Positions 8,214 through 20,000 of a stretch of 64,000 bases of DNA are shown here, in pieces. The first letter of the stretch is position 1. The number at the start of each line of letters is the position of its first letter. Where the stretch lies: the NCBI RefSeq assembly GCF_014243345.1, contig NZ_JACLZF010000002.1:806001-870000 (forward strand), given 5' to 3'. The position numbers and the translations under genes were made by a program. The stretch comes from Robiginitalea sp. SC105. GTDB taxonomy: Bacteria > Bacteroidota > Bacteroidia > Flavobacteriales > Flavobacteriaceae. The notes beneath the pieces are model-generated. The model was given only the letters and a program-made list of their open reading frames with translations. It did not search any database and had not been told where the DNA came from.

Positions 8214-9653
8214 ATGGAATCGCTTACCGCCCCCGCATTTTACAGGCTTTTAGAGGAAAAGTTCCCCCATGATCCCACCCGAAACCAGGGAGTTGCGCTT
8301 AAGCTTCTTTCCGATTTTATCATCGGCAGGGATACCGATAAGATCTTCCTGCTCAAAGGGTATGCCGGTACGGGGAAGACCACCCTGCTGGGCACGCTGA
8401 TCGCCAACCTCTGGCATACCAAAAAAAAGGCGGTCCTGATGGCGCCTACCGGCCGGGCGGCCAAGGTGATGTCTTCCTATACGAATACCAGGGCCTTTAC
8501 CATCCACAGGCAGATCTACATCCCCAAAAAAGAGCGGTCCGGGGGGGTCCGGTTTACACTGTCGCCCAACCGACACCGCAATACCCTGTTTATCGTCGAC
8601 GAGGCTTCCATGATCCCGGATGCCCCGGTGTCCACCGCGAAGGGATCCGAGAGGTCCCTGCTGGACGACCTGATGACCTACGTGTATTCGGGCTTTAAGT
8701 GCCAGCTGGTGCTCATAGGGGACACCGCCCAGTTGCCACCCGTAAAACTCAGTCTCAGCCCCGCCCTGCAAGCCGACACCCTGGAACTCAGCTACAGCAG
8801 GGACGTGATCGAACTCGAACTGGACGAGGTTGTCCGGCAGACACAGGATTCAGGTATCCTGATGAACGCCACAGGACTTCGGGAAGCCCTGGCTGCCGAG
8901 CCCGTGGGCCTTTTCAAATTCGACCTGGAAGGTTATGCGGACATTGTCCGGCTGATCGACGGGTATGAGATACAGGATGCCATCAACCGGGCTTTTGACG
9001 AAGGAGGGAAGGAGGAAACGGCCGTTATCGTCCGCTCCAACAAACGCGCAAACCTCTACAATGAAAATATCCGCAGCCGGTTGCTTTTCCTGGAAAATGA
9101 ACTGGCGGTCGGCGACTACATGATGGTCGTGAAGAACAATTATTTCTGGCTCAAGAGCAACTCGGAAGCGGGGTTTATCGCCAACGGCGATATTATAGAA
9201 GTCCTGGAGATCTTTTCCATCAAAGACCTGTACGGCTTTCGCTTTGCCGAGGTTAAGGTACGGATGGTGGACTATCCCGGGCAGAAGCCTTTTGAGACCG
9301 TACTGCTGCTCGATACCATCAAGGCGGAAAGCCCGGCCCTCTCCTATGAGGACGGGAACCGCCTTTACCAGGAAGTCATGCAGGACTACGCAGGGGAAAC
9401 CTCCTCCTACAAGAAATTCCTGAGTGTCAAGAACAACCCGCATTTCAACGCGCTCCAGGTGAAGTTTTCCTATGCCATTACCTGCCACAAATCACAGGGG
9501 GGGCAATGGGAAACCGTTTTCGTGGAACAGCCTTACCTGCGGGAAGCCCCGGACCGCGAATACCTGCGGTGGTTGTACACGGCCGTTACCCGCGCCCGCT
9601 CCAAACTCTACCTGATCGGCTTCCAGAACGATTTTTTTGTAAATGGCGAATGA
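8214..9653 (+). CDS. RecD-like superfamily 1 DNA helicase (AAA family ATPase)
   Basis: A 479-residue ATP-dependent helicase of superfamily 1, similar to the RecD / exonuclease V alpha family. Walker A is GYAGTGKTT at residues 49-57. MAPTGRAAKVM is motif Ia. FIVDEASMI (about 129-137) is Walker B. LVLIGDTAQLPPV is motif III. The C-terminal UvrD-like part has YAITCHKSQGGQWETVFVEQ and YTAVTRARSKLYLIG (motifs V and VI). It lacks the long N-terminal domain of RecD2, so it is a compact form common in Bacteroidota, where it often stands alone. No recB or recC lies nearby. It probably acts in DNA repair or recombination; the specific task is unknown. Confidence 0.88.
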   Translation: MESLTAPAFYRLLEEKFPHDPTRNQGVALKLLSDFIIGRDTDKIFLLKGYAGTGKTTLLGTLIANLWHTKKKAVLMAPTGRAAKVMSSYTNTRAFTIHRQIYIPKKERSGGVRFTLSPNRHRNTLFIVDEASMIPDAPVSTAKGSERSLLDDLMTYVYSGFKCQLVLIGDTAQLPPVKLSLSPALQADTLELSYSRDVIELELDEVVRQTQDSGILMNATGLREALAAEPVGLFKFDLEGYADIVRLIDGYEIQDAINRAFDEGGKEETAVIVRSNKRANLYNENIRSRLLFLENELAVGDYMMVVKNNYFWLKSNSEAGFIANGDIIEVLEIFSIKDLYGFRFAEVKVRMVDYPGQKPFETVLLLDTIKAESPALSYEDGNRLYQEVMQDYAGETSSYKKFLSVKNNPHFNALQVKFSYAITCHKSQGGQWETVFVEQPYLREAPDREYLRWLYTAVTRARSKLYLIGFQNDFFVNGE

Positions 9654-9684
9654 CGTATTTTAGGGACATGAGCCTGAAGCGAGG

Positions 9685-10248
9685 ATGAGCGGAGAGACCA
9701 TTATCAGTATTTTTTTGGGTATCGGCCTGGCGGCCTCCACGGGCTTCCGGGTATTCCTGCCCCTGTTTGCATTGAGCCTGGCGGCTTATAACGGCCTGTG
9801 GGACCTCAATGATAACTGGGAGTGGATCGGTAGCCTGGCAGCATTGATCACTCTGGGGGTGGCCACCCTGGCCGAACTGTTTGGCTATTTTATTCCATGG
9901 GTGGATAACGCCCTGGATGCCCTGGCGGTCCCCCTGGCTGCGCTGGCCGGAACAGCGGTGGTGGTATCCACCGTTACGGGCGTAGACCCGGTGATTACCT
10001 GGTCACTGGCCATTATCGCCGGCGGGGGTACGGCTACGGCCATAAAAGGTGCGGCCGCAGGCAGCCGGATGGCTTCCTCCCTGTCTACGGGAGGCCTGGC
10101 AAACCCGGCAGTTGCAGCCGTGGAAACCGGTACGGCAACCGTACTGAGCCTGGCATCCATCCTGGCCCCGGTCATCGGGGTGGTACTGGTCATTGTGATC
10201 CTGGCTTTCGTGTTCCGGATCTACCGCAAACTGCGACCAAAAATATAA
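9685..10248 (+). CDS. DUF4126 family membrane protein
   Basis: A 187-residue integral membrane protein. The N-terminus (IISIFLGIGLAASTGFRVFLPLF) and the central GYFIPWVDNALDALAVPLAALAGT match the DUF4126 family as I know it. Five or more hydrophobic segments are visible, rich in Ala, Gly and Val, with glycine-rich turns (IIAGGGTATAIKGAAAGSR). A purine-rich stretch (GAAGCGAGG) just before the ATG can serve as ribosome binding site. It starts 31 bases after the helicase gene and may share its transcript. Family function is unknown. Confidence 0.85.
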   Translation: MSGETIISIFLGIGLAASTGFRVFLPLFALSLAAYNGLWDLNDNWEWIGSLAALITLGVATLAELFGYFIPWVDNALDALAVPLAALAGTAVVVSTVTGVDPVITWSLAIIAGGGTATAIKGAAAGSRMASSLSTGGLANPAVAAVETGTATVLSLASILAPVIGVVLVIVILAFVFRIYRKLRPKI

Positions 10249-10269
10249 GTGAATCCCCTCAAATAACTG

Positions 10270-10277
10270 TACATTTG
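10270..10277 (+). promoter_or_regulatory. Candidate promoter of the kdsB operon, -7 element
   Basis: TACATTTG is a full match to TAnnTTTG, 30 bases before the GTG start of kdsB. No clear TTG lies at the expected -33 position. Confidence 0.5.
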
Positions 10278-10307
10278 AGGCCTGCTAAAACTAGAAAAAC
10301 GTAACCC

Positions 10308-11036
10308 GTGAAGGTAGTTGCCATGATTCCTGCCCGCTACGGAGCCTCCCGCTTCCCCGGTAAGCTCATGAAAGACCTCGCAGGGAAACCGGTCATCGTA
10401 CGTACCTATGAAGCAGCCCTGGGCACGGGCTTGTTTGGCCGGGTGGTTGTGGTTACCGACAGTAAAGATATTGCCGAAGCCATCCGCAACGCCGGGGGGG
10501 AGGTGATCATGAGCCGGGAAGACCACGAAACGGGGAGCGACCGGATCGCTGAAGCCGTGGAGCAACTCGACGTGGATATCGCGGTCAATGTGCAGGGGGA
10601 TGAACCCTTTATCGAGGGGGAGAGCCTCGCAAAACTCCTGGACGTTTTCCGGGCCGACCCGGATGGGGAAATCGACCTGGCCTCCCTGATGACCGAGATC
10701 ACGGACCCGGAGGAAATTGCCAGCCCCAATACGGTCAAGGTCATTACCGACCACCGTGGGTTTGCCCTTTATTTCTCCCGCGCTCCCATCCCGTATCCCC
10801 GCTCGGAAACCGTCAGGGCCACCTATTTCAAACACAAAGGGGTTTACGCATTCCGGAAGCAGGCTCTGCTGGATTTCAGGCGCCTGCCCATGCAGCCATT
10901 GGAAGCGGTGGAAAAAATTGAAGCCATCCGTTACCTGGAGTATGGCAAGCGCATCAAGATGGTGCAGACCCGGGTGACCGGTATTGAGATCGACACCCCG
11001 GAAGACCTCGAAAAAGCGAAGGCGGCATGGACATGA
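10308..11036 (+). CDS. kdsB: 3-deoxy-manno-octulosonate cytidylyltransferase
   Basis: A 242-residue enzyme that activates Kdo (or 8-amino-Kdo, see the KdnB-like neighbour) as the CMP-sugar for lipopolysaccharide core synthesis. The N-terminus [23 protein letters not shown] is the nucleotide-binding signature. [11 protein letters not shown] carries the metal-binding aspartate region. [15 protein letters not shown] and [16 protein letters not shown] complete the family pattern. The chosen start is a GTG at 10308, giving [12 protein letters not shown], which matches the usual length before the signature; the ATG at 10323 would remove the first strand. It overlaps the next gene, heading a four-gene rightward operon. 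Confidence 0.95.
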   Translation: MKVVAMIPARYGASRFPGKLMKDLAGKPVIVRTYEAALGTGLFGRVVVVTDSKDIAEAIRNAGGEVIMSREDHETGSDRIAEAVEQLDVDIAVNVQGDEPFIEGESLAKLLDVFRADPDGEIDLASLMTEITDPEEIASPNTVKVITDHRGFALYFSRAPIPYPRSETVRATYFKHKGVYAFRKQALLDFRRLPMQPLEAVEKIEAIRYLEYGKRIKMVQTRVTGIEIDTPEDLEKAKAAWT

Positions 11037-11728
11037 ATTTCAGCAACATAACCACCATCGGTTTCGATGCGGACGACACCCTCTGGGTAAACGAAACCTA
11101 TTTCCGGGAGGCCGAGGATGCCTTTGCCGCCCTGTTGGAGGATTATGAGACGCGGAACACCATCGACCAGGAACTCTTCAAAATGGAAATGCGGAACCTC
11201 CGGCTCTACGGATACGGCATCAAGGGGTTCGTCCTTTCGATGATGGAATCGGCCCTTGAGTTGTCCAATTACAGGGTTCCCCAGAAAACGCTCGCAAAAA
11301 TCCTGGAACTGGGCAAAAACATGATTGCCCACCCGCTGGAGTTGCTGGATGACGTACCTGAGGTCCTGGAAAAACTCCACGGGCGTTACCGGTTGCTGGT
11401 CCTCACAAAAGGCGACCTGCTGGACCAGGAACGCAAACTGGAACGCTCCGGCCTGATGGACTATTTCCACCATGTGGAAGTACTGAGTGACAAGAAGGAA
11501 ATCAACTACAGCCGGCTGCTGGAGCACCTTGAAATAGATATATCCGAGTTCCTCATGGTAGGGAATTCCCTCAAGTCGGATGTTTTACCTATACTGGCCC
11601 TCGGGGGCAGGGCGGTTCACGTACCCTTCCACACCACCTGGGCCCATGAAGAGGTCGACCCAACGGATCACACCAATGACCACCTCACCCTCAACCGATT
11701 GAACGAACTCTTGAAATACCTAAACTGA
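11027..11728 (+). CDS. HAD family hydrolase
   Basis: A 233-residue haloacid dehalogenase-type phosphatase. Motif I is FDADDTLW near the N-terminus, with the nucleophile aspartate first. Motif II is LLVLTKGD, motif III the lysine in [13 protein letters not shown], and motif [20 protein letters not shown]. The helical cap lies between motifs I and II, so it is a subfamily I enzyme like the YjjG/FMN-phosphatase group. Two starts are possible (11027 and 11033), both overlapping the end of kdsB. Being between kdsB and a KdnB-like gene suggests a phosphatase step in Kdo or Kdo8N metabolism, but it does not look like canonical KdsC, which is shorter and capless. Confidence 0.85.
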   Translation: MDMNFSNITTIGFDADDTLWVNETYFREAEDAFAALLEDYETRNTIDQELFKMEMRNLRLYGYGIKGFVLSMMESALELSNYRVPQKTLAKILELGKNMIAHPLELLDDVPEVLEKLHGRYRLLVLTKGDLLDQERKLERSGLMDYFHHVEVLSDKKEINYSRLLEHLEIDISEFLMVGNSLKSDVLPILALGGRAVHVPFHTTWAHEEVDPTDHTNDHLTLNRLNELLKYLN

Positions 11729-11732
11729 CGGA

Positions 11733-12857
11733 ATGAAAGTGAAAGGAGAACCCACCAACGTTGAAGCCGCCAGGGCTGGTTCCAATTACAGGAACTTCCC
11801 AATGGTACCCCGCGTGATTTTCGGACCGGGCAGTTTTGACCAGTTGGGCGAAATTCTGATGCCACGTCGCAAACACGCGGAGGCCCCGGTCGTTTTCCTG
11901 GTGGATGACGTATTCGAGGACAGCCCGCTGCTGGGGCGTATCCCGCTCCTCTTCGACGACCAGATTATCCTGATCTCCGCCAGTGAGGAACCGAAAACCT
12001 GGCAGGTGGATGCCCTGGTGTCCCGGATTCGGGAAAGCTTTTCCTCCACGCCTTCCGGGATCGTGGGCATCGGGGGCGGCACCCTCCTGGACCTGGCCAA
12101 GGCGGTCGCCATCATGCTGAACAACCCCGGCGAAACCTCGGGTTACCAGGGATGGGACCTCGTTGGCAAACCGGCGGTTTACCATGTCGGTGTCCCCACC
12201 CTTAGCGGGACCGGGGCCGAGGTTTCGCGTACGGCCGTCCTGCTGGGCCCCGACCGGAAACTGGGGATCAATTCGGATTACACCACCTTTGACCAGGTGG
12301 TCCTCGACCCGGACCTGACCCGGGGTGTACCCAGGGACCAATGGTTCTATACCGGAATGGACTGTTTTATCCATTGCGTGGAATCCCTGAACGGTACCTA
12401 CCTGAATGCATTCAGCCAGAGTTATGGGGAAAAGGCACAGGAGCTTTGTGAGGAAGTCTTCCTCGGGGACCTGCCAGAGGCGGAAAGCCGCGAAAAACTG
12501 ATGATGGCCTCCTGGCACGGGGGGATGAGCATTGCGTACTCCCAGGTAGGGATTGCCCATGCCCTCAGCTATGGGTTGTCCTATGTGCTTGGCACGCCGC
12601 ACGGGCTTGGGAATTGTCTGGTGTTCCGGCACCTTGGGGCGTATTACCCAGAGGGCGTGAGACAGTTCGGCAGCATGCTCGCCAAAAACAACATCCGCCT
12701 TCCCGAGGGGGTGTGTGCCGGGCTCACCGAACACGACCTCGATACCATGGTCCAGGTGGCCCTCAGCATGGTACCCCTCTGGGAAAATGCGCTGGGCCCG
12801 GATTGGCAAACCCAGGCAACCCCGGAAGTGATTGTGGATATCTATAAACGCATTTAA
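11733..12857 (+). CDS. kdnB: KdnB-like iron-containing alcohol dehydrogenase (3-deoxy-D-manno-octulosonate 8-oxidase)
   Basis: A 374-residue iron-dependent alcohol dehydrogenase. Nucleotide binding: GIGGGTLLDLAKAVAIML. Probable metal ligands: Asp210 and His214 (in MDCFIHCVES), His276 (GIAHALSYGL) and His290 (GTPHGLGN), all present. Segments such as VVFLVDDVF, EEPKTWQVDAL, YQGWDLVGKPAVYHVGVPTLSGTGAE and FDQVVLDPDL resemble Shewanella KdnB as I remember it. KdnB oxidises C8 of Kdo, and the aminotransferase KdnA then makes 8-amino-Kdo before KdsB loads it. The gene starts four bases after the HAD gene in the kdsB operon, which supports this role. No kdnA is in the window. A general alcohol dehydrogenase is the alternative. 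Confidence 0.75.
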   Translation: MKVKGEPTNVEAARAGSNYRNFPMVPRVIFGPGSFDQLGEILMPRRKHAEAPVVFLVDDVFEDSPLLGRIPLLFDDQIILISASEEPKTWQVDALVSRIRESFSSTPSGIVGIGGGTLLDLAKAVAIMLNNPGETSGYQGWDLVGKPAVYHVGVPTLSGTGAEVSRTAVLLGPDRKLGINSDYTTFDQVVLDPDLTRGVPRDQWFYTGMDCFIHCVESLNGTYLNAFSQSYGEKAQELCEEVFLGDLPEAESREKLMMASWHGGMSIAYSQVGIAHALSYGLSYVLGTPHGLGNCLVFRHLGAYYPEGVRQFGSMLAKNNIRLPEGVCAGLTEHDLDTMVQVALSMVPLWENALGPDWQTQATPEVIVDIYKRI

Positions 12858-12872
12858 TCCCCCGCGCTTTCC

Positions 12873-13409
12873 ATGCAACGTATCGCCTCATTTATATTCC
12901 ATCGTCTGATGGGATGGCAACTGGTCGGGCGTTTCCCCGAAGTCGACCAGTGCGTGGTAGCGGTCGCCCCCCATACCAGCTGGGTGGATTTCCCGCTGGG
13001 ACTGGTGGTGCGGAGCATGCTGGGCGAACCTATCCATTACGTAGGGAAGAAAAGCCTGTTCAAGCCTCCCTTTGGCTGGTTTTTCCGGTGGACCGGGGGA
13101 GCCCCGGTAGACCGGGGGCAGCGAAAGGACACCGTCCAGGCTGTGGCCGATATCTTCAGCCGCCGCAAGGTGTTCCGTTTGGCCCTTGCCCCTGAAGGCA
13201 CCCGTAAGAAAGTAGACCGCTGGCGCACGGGATTTTACTTTATCGCTCAAAGGGCAGGGGTACCCATTGTCCTGGTGGCTTTCGATTTTGGGAAGAAGCA
13301 GGTTAAGATTTCCGAGCCCCGCTTTCCGACCGGGGACTTTGAGGCGGATTATGCCGGTTACCGGAAATTTTTCGAAGGCGTAAAAGGATACGTGCCGGAA
13401 TTCTCCTGA
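12873..13409 (+). CDS. Lysophospholipid acyltransferase family protein (PlsC-like)
   Basis: A 178-residue acyltransferase. The catalytic H-x4-D motif is HTSWVD (His34, Asp39). The second block is GKKSLFKPPFGWFFRWTGGAPVDR, and the third is the PEGTR motif at residues 107-111. It is shorter than typical PlsC (about 240) and has no obvious membrane anchor beyond the N-terminal amphipathic stretch. It follows the KdnB-like gene by 15 bases at the end of the kdsB operon. The neighbourhood suggests lipid A or phospholipid acylation, but the acceptor cannot be told from sequence. Confidence 0.82.
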   Translation: MQRIASFIFHRLMGWQLVGRFPEVDQCVVAVAPHTSWVDFPLGLVVRSMLGEPIHYVGKKSLFKPPFGWFFRWTGGAPVDRGQRKDTVQAVADIFSRRKVFRLALAPEGTRKKVDRWRTGFYFIAQRAGVPIVLVAFDFGKKQVKISEPRFPTGDFEADYAGYRKFFEGVKGYVPEFS

Positions 13410-14029
13410 GGCCGGGACGGTAACGCAATTTTCGAGGCGACCCTCAGAGGGATAATTAGTATGGGGATTTCCTTCGCATAAGTCCAATTTTTAGAATTGC
13501 CTTTACGCCCTTTCCTAGTAACGTAAACCTATTCGTACAACCCATTGGGTCGATTTAGTTAAAGCAGAAGTTAAGCCAAATAATCAACCTTACCATTTAC
13601 CGATATTTTATGTCGCTTATCGAATAGGAATGCGATTGGACTGGTATTTAGTCCTTAAAACCCTAGTTTCAGCATCCAGAAGCCAACCAGTAACTGATGA
13701 CGCTTCGCCAAAAGGGCTAACCACCCTAGTTTTCTATTGTTTGTTCCCCCTTTATTTAATTGGAAGTCACCCCACACTTACTTCCGACCTACACTTCTTA
13801 TGCAATGGTGCAACGAGAGCACTTTTGCCTATGAAACAATTTTACGCTGGGATTTCGGCAGGTTTTTATTTGCCAGGTCCCTCTCCGGATTACCCGCTAT
13901 TTTCCTCTTTGGCGGGTTCCATTGGACGGCCCGCCAGGGTTATGTCCCGGGATTGTTGTGCAGGAAAAGATGACTCTTGTTCATTTAGCATGAACCATTT
14001 ACATCATCATCCCACAAACAGCTCCCATT
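13410..14029. other. Long AT-richer non-coding region before the giant surface-protein genes
   Basis: About 620 bases without a convincing gene. Base composition is clearly more AT-rich than the flanks. No terminator hairpin and no complete TTG-N19-TAnnTTTG promoter was found, although near matches occur (for example TATTGTTTG near 13735). It probably holds the promoter and 5' leader of the two-gene giant operon. An open frame from 13630 to 14064 has no recognisable protein character. Confidence 0.5.
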
Positions 14030-17000
14030 ATGGAAAATGTAGTCCGTCTACGCCAATGTCTTAGTCGAGTAATCCGTATCGTCCAGGAGACGAACCTTTG
14101 GATGCAACCCTCCCATTTAATTGTCCGGACTGTTCCGGCATTCAATCGGAAATGGCTGTCGCTGATTCTATTGAGCCTTGCCCTGATGGGTTCCGGCCTT
14201 ACAGAAGCGGTCAGGGCACAAGCCGATTTGGCCGTTACCCCGGCAAGTTCAACCGTAAGTGTGGATGATACTTTCACCCTGACGGTTGAAGTGCAATCGA
14301 GTGGTCAGTCGTATGACCTGGCGGAGGTGTACCTGAGTTTTGACCCGGCGATTTTGGAAGTGCAATCCCTGACACCTGTTACAACCAGTCTTCCCATCCC
14401 ACTCGTGTCAGCGGTATTTGATAATACCCTGGGGACGATTGCCTATGGGGGCGGCACCTTCAGTAATTTTCCCTCCTCGGATTCCGACCTCCTTCAAATT
14501 GAATTCAAGGCCCTTGCCCCTGGGAATTCCGGGATAGATTTTTACGATCCTGATGGTGCCGCCTCCACCCTGGTGACTTTCGATGGGGCAAACATTCTGG
14601 GTACCGCCAACGGCGCATCGGTTACCGTGGAAATTGCCAATCTGCCTCCCATAGCCTCCTTTACCACTTCCTCGACGCTTGTGGGCGTCAACGATGTGGT
14701 TTCCTTCGATGCCGGCGCCTCCTCCGATCCTGATGCGGGTGACTTCATTACGAATTATTCCTGGGATTTCGGGGATGGTTCCCCAGCTGGCAATGGCCAG
14801 ACAACGGACCACAGTTATAATGCTACGGGAACCTATACGGTTACCCTTACAGTTACCGACAACAACCTGGCCACCGGGCAAAGCACCGAGACTATTCAGG
14901 TGCAGACTATTTCGGTCCCCACCTATACCATCAGTGCGAGCGTTACGGGTATAGGCGGATCCATAGATCCGGAAGGCGAGGTGGTGGTCGATGAAAACGC
15001 CAATCAACTATTCACCTTTACGGCAGATACGGGTTACGAAATCGACCAGGTGCTGGTAGACGGGAATCCGGTAACGCCAGACGGGACCCCGGAGCAGGGG
15101 ACTTTTGAAATTACAGGTGTAACCTCAAATCAGGACATTAGTGTCTCCTTTAGTGAAATCCCGCCATTCCAGCTGTGCATAGCTTCCGGAAACGGAGACC
15201 TGACGGCATTCGGCCGCTCCTTTGTCGGGGATCCGAATGCTGCGGCACCCACGGGAGCCGGCTTCAGCCGGACCAATGGTAAGCCCTACGTTGGATATAG
15301 TGGTGGAATCGCCGGCACTACGACGGGTACGGGTGAGGAGCTCCTGTTCCAGAAAGAAATTTACGGTGGTGCCGGTGGTACCAACCCTTCATTTATATAT
15401 GATATCCCTGTGGCCAATGGCTTTTATCAGGTAGACCTCTATTTTGCCGAAGTGTTCCATCCTGCTTCAGGCGGCAGGATTTTTGACGTTTTCCTGGATG
15501 GAAATCGGATCCTGGACGAATACGACCTGGTGGACCCCGTCAAGGACGGGTTGGGTTCCAATCAGACAGCCATTACCAGAACTTACTTCGTTCAGGTTAA
15601 TGACGGCAACGTATCCCTACAGATAGGCGACGCAACCGTAGACAATGGTAAGCTATCCGGAATCTGCATTACTGAGGTAGCATCAGCCAACCTCCACCCC
15701 CTGAGCAATATCGGGAACCTGGATGTCAATGCGGCGGAGGCCGCAGCTGCCCTTTTGAATATCAGCGACCCCGAAAGCGATGCGCTTACTGTGGTGCTCA
15801 ACGGGTTGCCTGCCAGCCTGTCCTACAACCCAACCAGCGGACAACTGGAGGGCACGCCCCTCGTTGGCGAGGTGGGCGTTTACACCATCAATGCGATTAT
15901 CAGTGATGGTACGAATGCAGCGGTAACCGAAGAATTCACATTGACGGTGAATCCACCGGCTGGGGATGACCCGCCCGTTATAACAGCTATCGCCAACATT
16001 GAAATTAATGAAGGCGCTCCGCTGTCCATACCCATTACCGTAACCGATGACTTCAACCCGGCTGCCAGCATTGAGATCTTCGATATCAGTGCCGGGGGAA
16101 CCAATAACCCTTTTACACCGACTACTTCGGTTTCAGTCGGATCCCTTACGGATAACGGAGGCGGCAGTTATAGCTTTGACTGGACCCCCGCCCCGGGGAC
16201 CGGGCGCTCCTATCTGGCTGTTGTCACAGCCAATGATGGGGTGAACACTCCCGTCACGGAATCTTTCCGGATCAATGTGGCCCAGCAGGTTCCGGGTACT
16301 ATCCTGGCACGGACCTTCAATAACCCCGACCCCTGGTATGGTTCCAGTGCCCCGGGTGCTGGATATTCTGTTGCCATTGAAACTTCTACGGCACAGAATA
16401 TCGGCTACATCGACAATGGGGATTTTGTTGAATACCTTGTCAACGTGCCTGCACCAGGACTCTTTGACCTGGAAGTCCAGGCAGCCAAAGGGAATGCCGG
16501 TACAACCACCGTAACTTTTTCTGAAAATTCTGGCGGCGGATTCACGCCCATCGGATCTGTCGGAGTCGTGAATAATGGCGCCGGCTGGCAGGACTACGCG
16601 GCCTATACCACCCAGGTCACTTTCCTCAATGCGGGATTGCAGACGTTGCGCCTTGATTTTAGCGCTGGTGCAAACATTGCCCAATTCAGTTTTACCGAGG
16701 TTAGCGGCAATACGGCTCCGGTAGTCGCGATCACCAGCCCGGCAGATGGCATCTATGCAACTTCCGACGCTGGCCTGAGTTTTACCGGAACGGCCAATGA
16801 CCCGGATGACGGGGACCTTTCGGCCAGCATCAGTTGGGAGTCCGACCTTGACGGATCCCTGGGCACCGGTTCTACAATAACCCCCACGCTTTCTGTGGGA
16901 ACCCATGTCATCACCGCCTCGGCTACCGACCTGGATGGTTCCAATCCGCTCACCGGGCAATCCAGTATCACGGTCATTATCGTGGATCCTGCGCCATTCT

Positions 17001-20000
17001 GTGCCACGCCGAGTTTCCGCGTGAATGCGGGCGGACCGATTGTATTTTCGGCCAACGGGGATTTTGAAGAAGACCAGAAAGCGACAGGACCGACCAATGG
17101 GACAGCCCAGCTCGGAACACCCTCGCCCTATCTGGACCTTACTCCTCCCGCAGAGGACACTACTTTTGGATCGAACGCCCCCCTGGCATCCAATGATACA
17201 GGATACCCGGACTATCTGTTTCAGACCGAGCGCTACAGCCAGGTTGCCAACCCGGACAATATGAACTGGTCCTTCCCAACCGGGAACGGCGTTTATGAAG
17301 TCAAGATGTTGTTCAATGAAAACTGGACCGGGGAGATCAACAACCCCAGGGTCTTCGACGTGGAGATCGAAGGGAATCTCGCGCTAAACGATTATCGTCC
17401 GTCCGGACCAACCGGGGCGGATGTCAACGTTGCGAAGGTGGAAACCTATACTGCCACCGTAACGGACGGCGTATTGAACATCAATTTTATCAAGGGAACG
17501 CAAAATCCTTCCATTAAAGGGTTTGACATTTGTTTCGTTTCCGAAGTCCTTTCCGTGCCTCCGGTCTTTACCGCTGAAATATCCAACCAGATTAATCTGG
17601 AAGGGGATAGCCCGGTCGGGTTATCGGTTGCGGCCAATGACCCGGACGGAACCGCGGTCACGTTCAGCGATAACGGGACTTTACCTACGGGTCTGACTAT
17701 TGACCCGGTTTCCGGTGCCATTAGCGGGACGATTTCAGCCGGAGCCGCTTTGGGCAGCCCTTATGCCGTGGTAATCACAGCAACAGATGAACAAGCGGAA
17801 AGCAGCACAAGTAGTTTTACCTGGGAAGTGCTCGCACCTGTAGGCCTGCCACTGTGTATCAATTCAGGTGACCAGGGACCTGTTTCGGCCTTTGGTCAGA
17901 GTTTTATAGCAGATTCCTATGTAACGCCTGCAGGGGGTAATTTCTTTACCACTACCAGTGCCATTACCGGAACTACCCCGGGTAGCGGGGAAGAGCAAAT
18001 GTATCAGTCCGAACATTGGACGAATGATGCATTAGGGTTGCGCTATGACATTCCCACAGGCAATGGAGATTTCTCCGTGGATCTCTATATGGCTGAACTT
18101 TTTGCCGATAATGCGGATGTCCGTATCATCGATATAACGATCGAAGGAGTTCCAGTGGAAACGGGGATCGATTTGGTTGGTGATTTCGGAAAATTTACTG
18201 CGGCGACCTTTACTTACCCGGTAACAGTATCTGACGGTTTCCTCAATATTGTAATTACCACGCAAGCAGGTAAGGATAACCCAAAACTCAATGGGCTCTG
18301 TGTTTCAGCTGCTGCAAGTAACACCCCGCCAGTTGTCAGCATTATCGCTCCCTCCGCTGGCACCGATATCACCCGTGGTCAGGCCACGACCCTGACCGCA
18401 ACGGCTAGCGATATCCAGGATGGGGATGTTACTTCCTCCATTGTTTGGACTTCTGGGGACACACAGTTTATCCCAGCGGGAAGCGGTGGCAACACAACCG
18501 GAACCTTTGTAACCCCAGGCCCTCAGACCCTGCGTGCAACTGCCCAGGATACGGAGCCCCTGGAAGGTTTTGATGAGATATCCGTCAATGTTTTGCCGCC
18601 TGCCGTGACTTTTGTAAGCCCGACCGCAGGGGAAACACTTGGGAGCTTGACAGTAAACGTTGAGGTAAATCCAACGGACGTCCTGTTTGGCAATGCGGAA
18701 CACTTCCATTTTTACATCAACCCGCCCGATGTCAATAACCTGGATATCGATACGCGTATTTCCTCTGCCGCACCGGCCGCATGGAAACTCAGTGATACCG
18801 AGTTTATCTTTGACGAAAACAGTGACGCGCTCTCGTCGAATGGCCTGGGCAATGGCATCGTTGAGGGAGAAAATACGATTGTCGTTGTGGTGGCTGACCA
18901 GTTCCACACGGAATTCTCAAACCCGGAAGCCAAGGCAGTGGTGACCTTTGACGTCTGCCTGACCTCCATCACGGAGATAGTGGGTACAGATCCAATTAAC
19001 TGCGAGGTCCCGGACGGATCTATAGTAATCACAGCGAACGGAACCAATTTGCAGTATAGTATCGACAACGGTGCCACTTTCCAGGCTTCCAACACTTTCC
19101 CTGGGTTGTCTGCCGGCACCTACGACGTTGTGGTGCAGCGCACGGATGACGCAAGTTGCGAGGCCACCGGCCAAGTCACCTTAAATGCCCCGGAGAGCCC
19201 CATGCCGTTAATCAGCGGACCGCTCACCTACCTCCAGGGAACCCCGGGGGTCACCCTGGATGCCGGTGCAGGATATACAAGTTACCAGTGGTCCACTGGC
19301 GAAACCTCCCAAACCATAGAGGTCACCGCCGGATCGTATTTTGTAACGGTAACCGATGCGAATGGGTGCGAGGGAACATCCAGCACGGTTTTGGTCGAAG
19401 AAACCAACGATGCGGAAAATCCGGTTGCTGTCTGTCAGCCTCTGGAGATTTTCCTGGATGAAAATGGATTGGCCACCCTGGTGGCAGACGACCTCGATGG
19501 CGGCTCCACGGATAATGCAGGAATTGCCAGCTTTGAAGCCAGCAAAACCAGTTTCGATTGCGGTGATCTGGGTGTCAACCAGGTCATGCTCACGGTATTT
19601 GACGTAAACGGCAACAGCGATTTCTGTATGGTCGATGTAACCGTTACTGACCCGTTAGCCCCGGATGTGAACTGTGCCGCGAACGTGATTGTAACCAGCA
19701 GCAATGGCAACCCGGTTGTGGTATCCGTGCCCGAACCCAGTGTCACAGACAACTGCGACACCGGCCTGACGGCAACGCCCACGCGTAGTGATAATGCCAG
19801 CCTTACGCTAAATGACCCCTTCCCGGTGGGTACTACCCAGATCCTGTGGTCGGTTGCGGATAATTCTGGCAACACAGGAACCTGTACCCAGAACGTTATT
19901 GTCAACTTTACGCCTTCGACAGGCAACGATATCGTAAGTTTCAGCGTGACCAACCAGTCAGGAAGTTCCGTGATCGACGCAATCGCGCATACGGTACAAT

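Noticed and set aside
13630-14064. 144-codon open frame upstream of the cohesin protein gene
   Set aside because: Composition is not protein-like, there is no ribosome site or motif, and it runs into the start of the giant gene in another frame.
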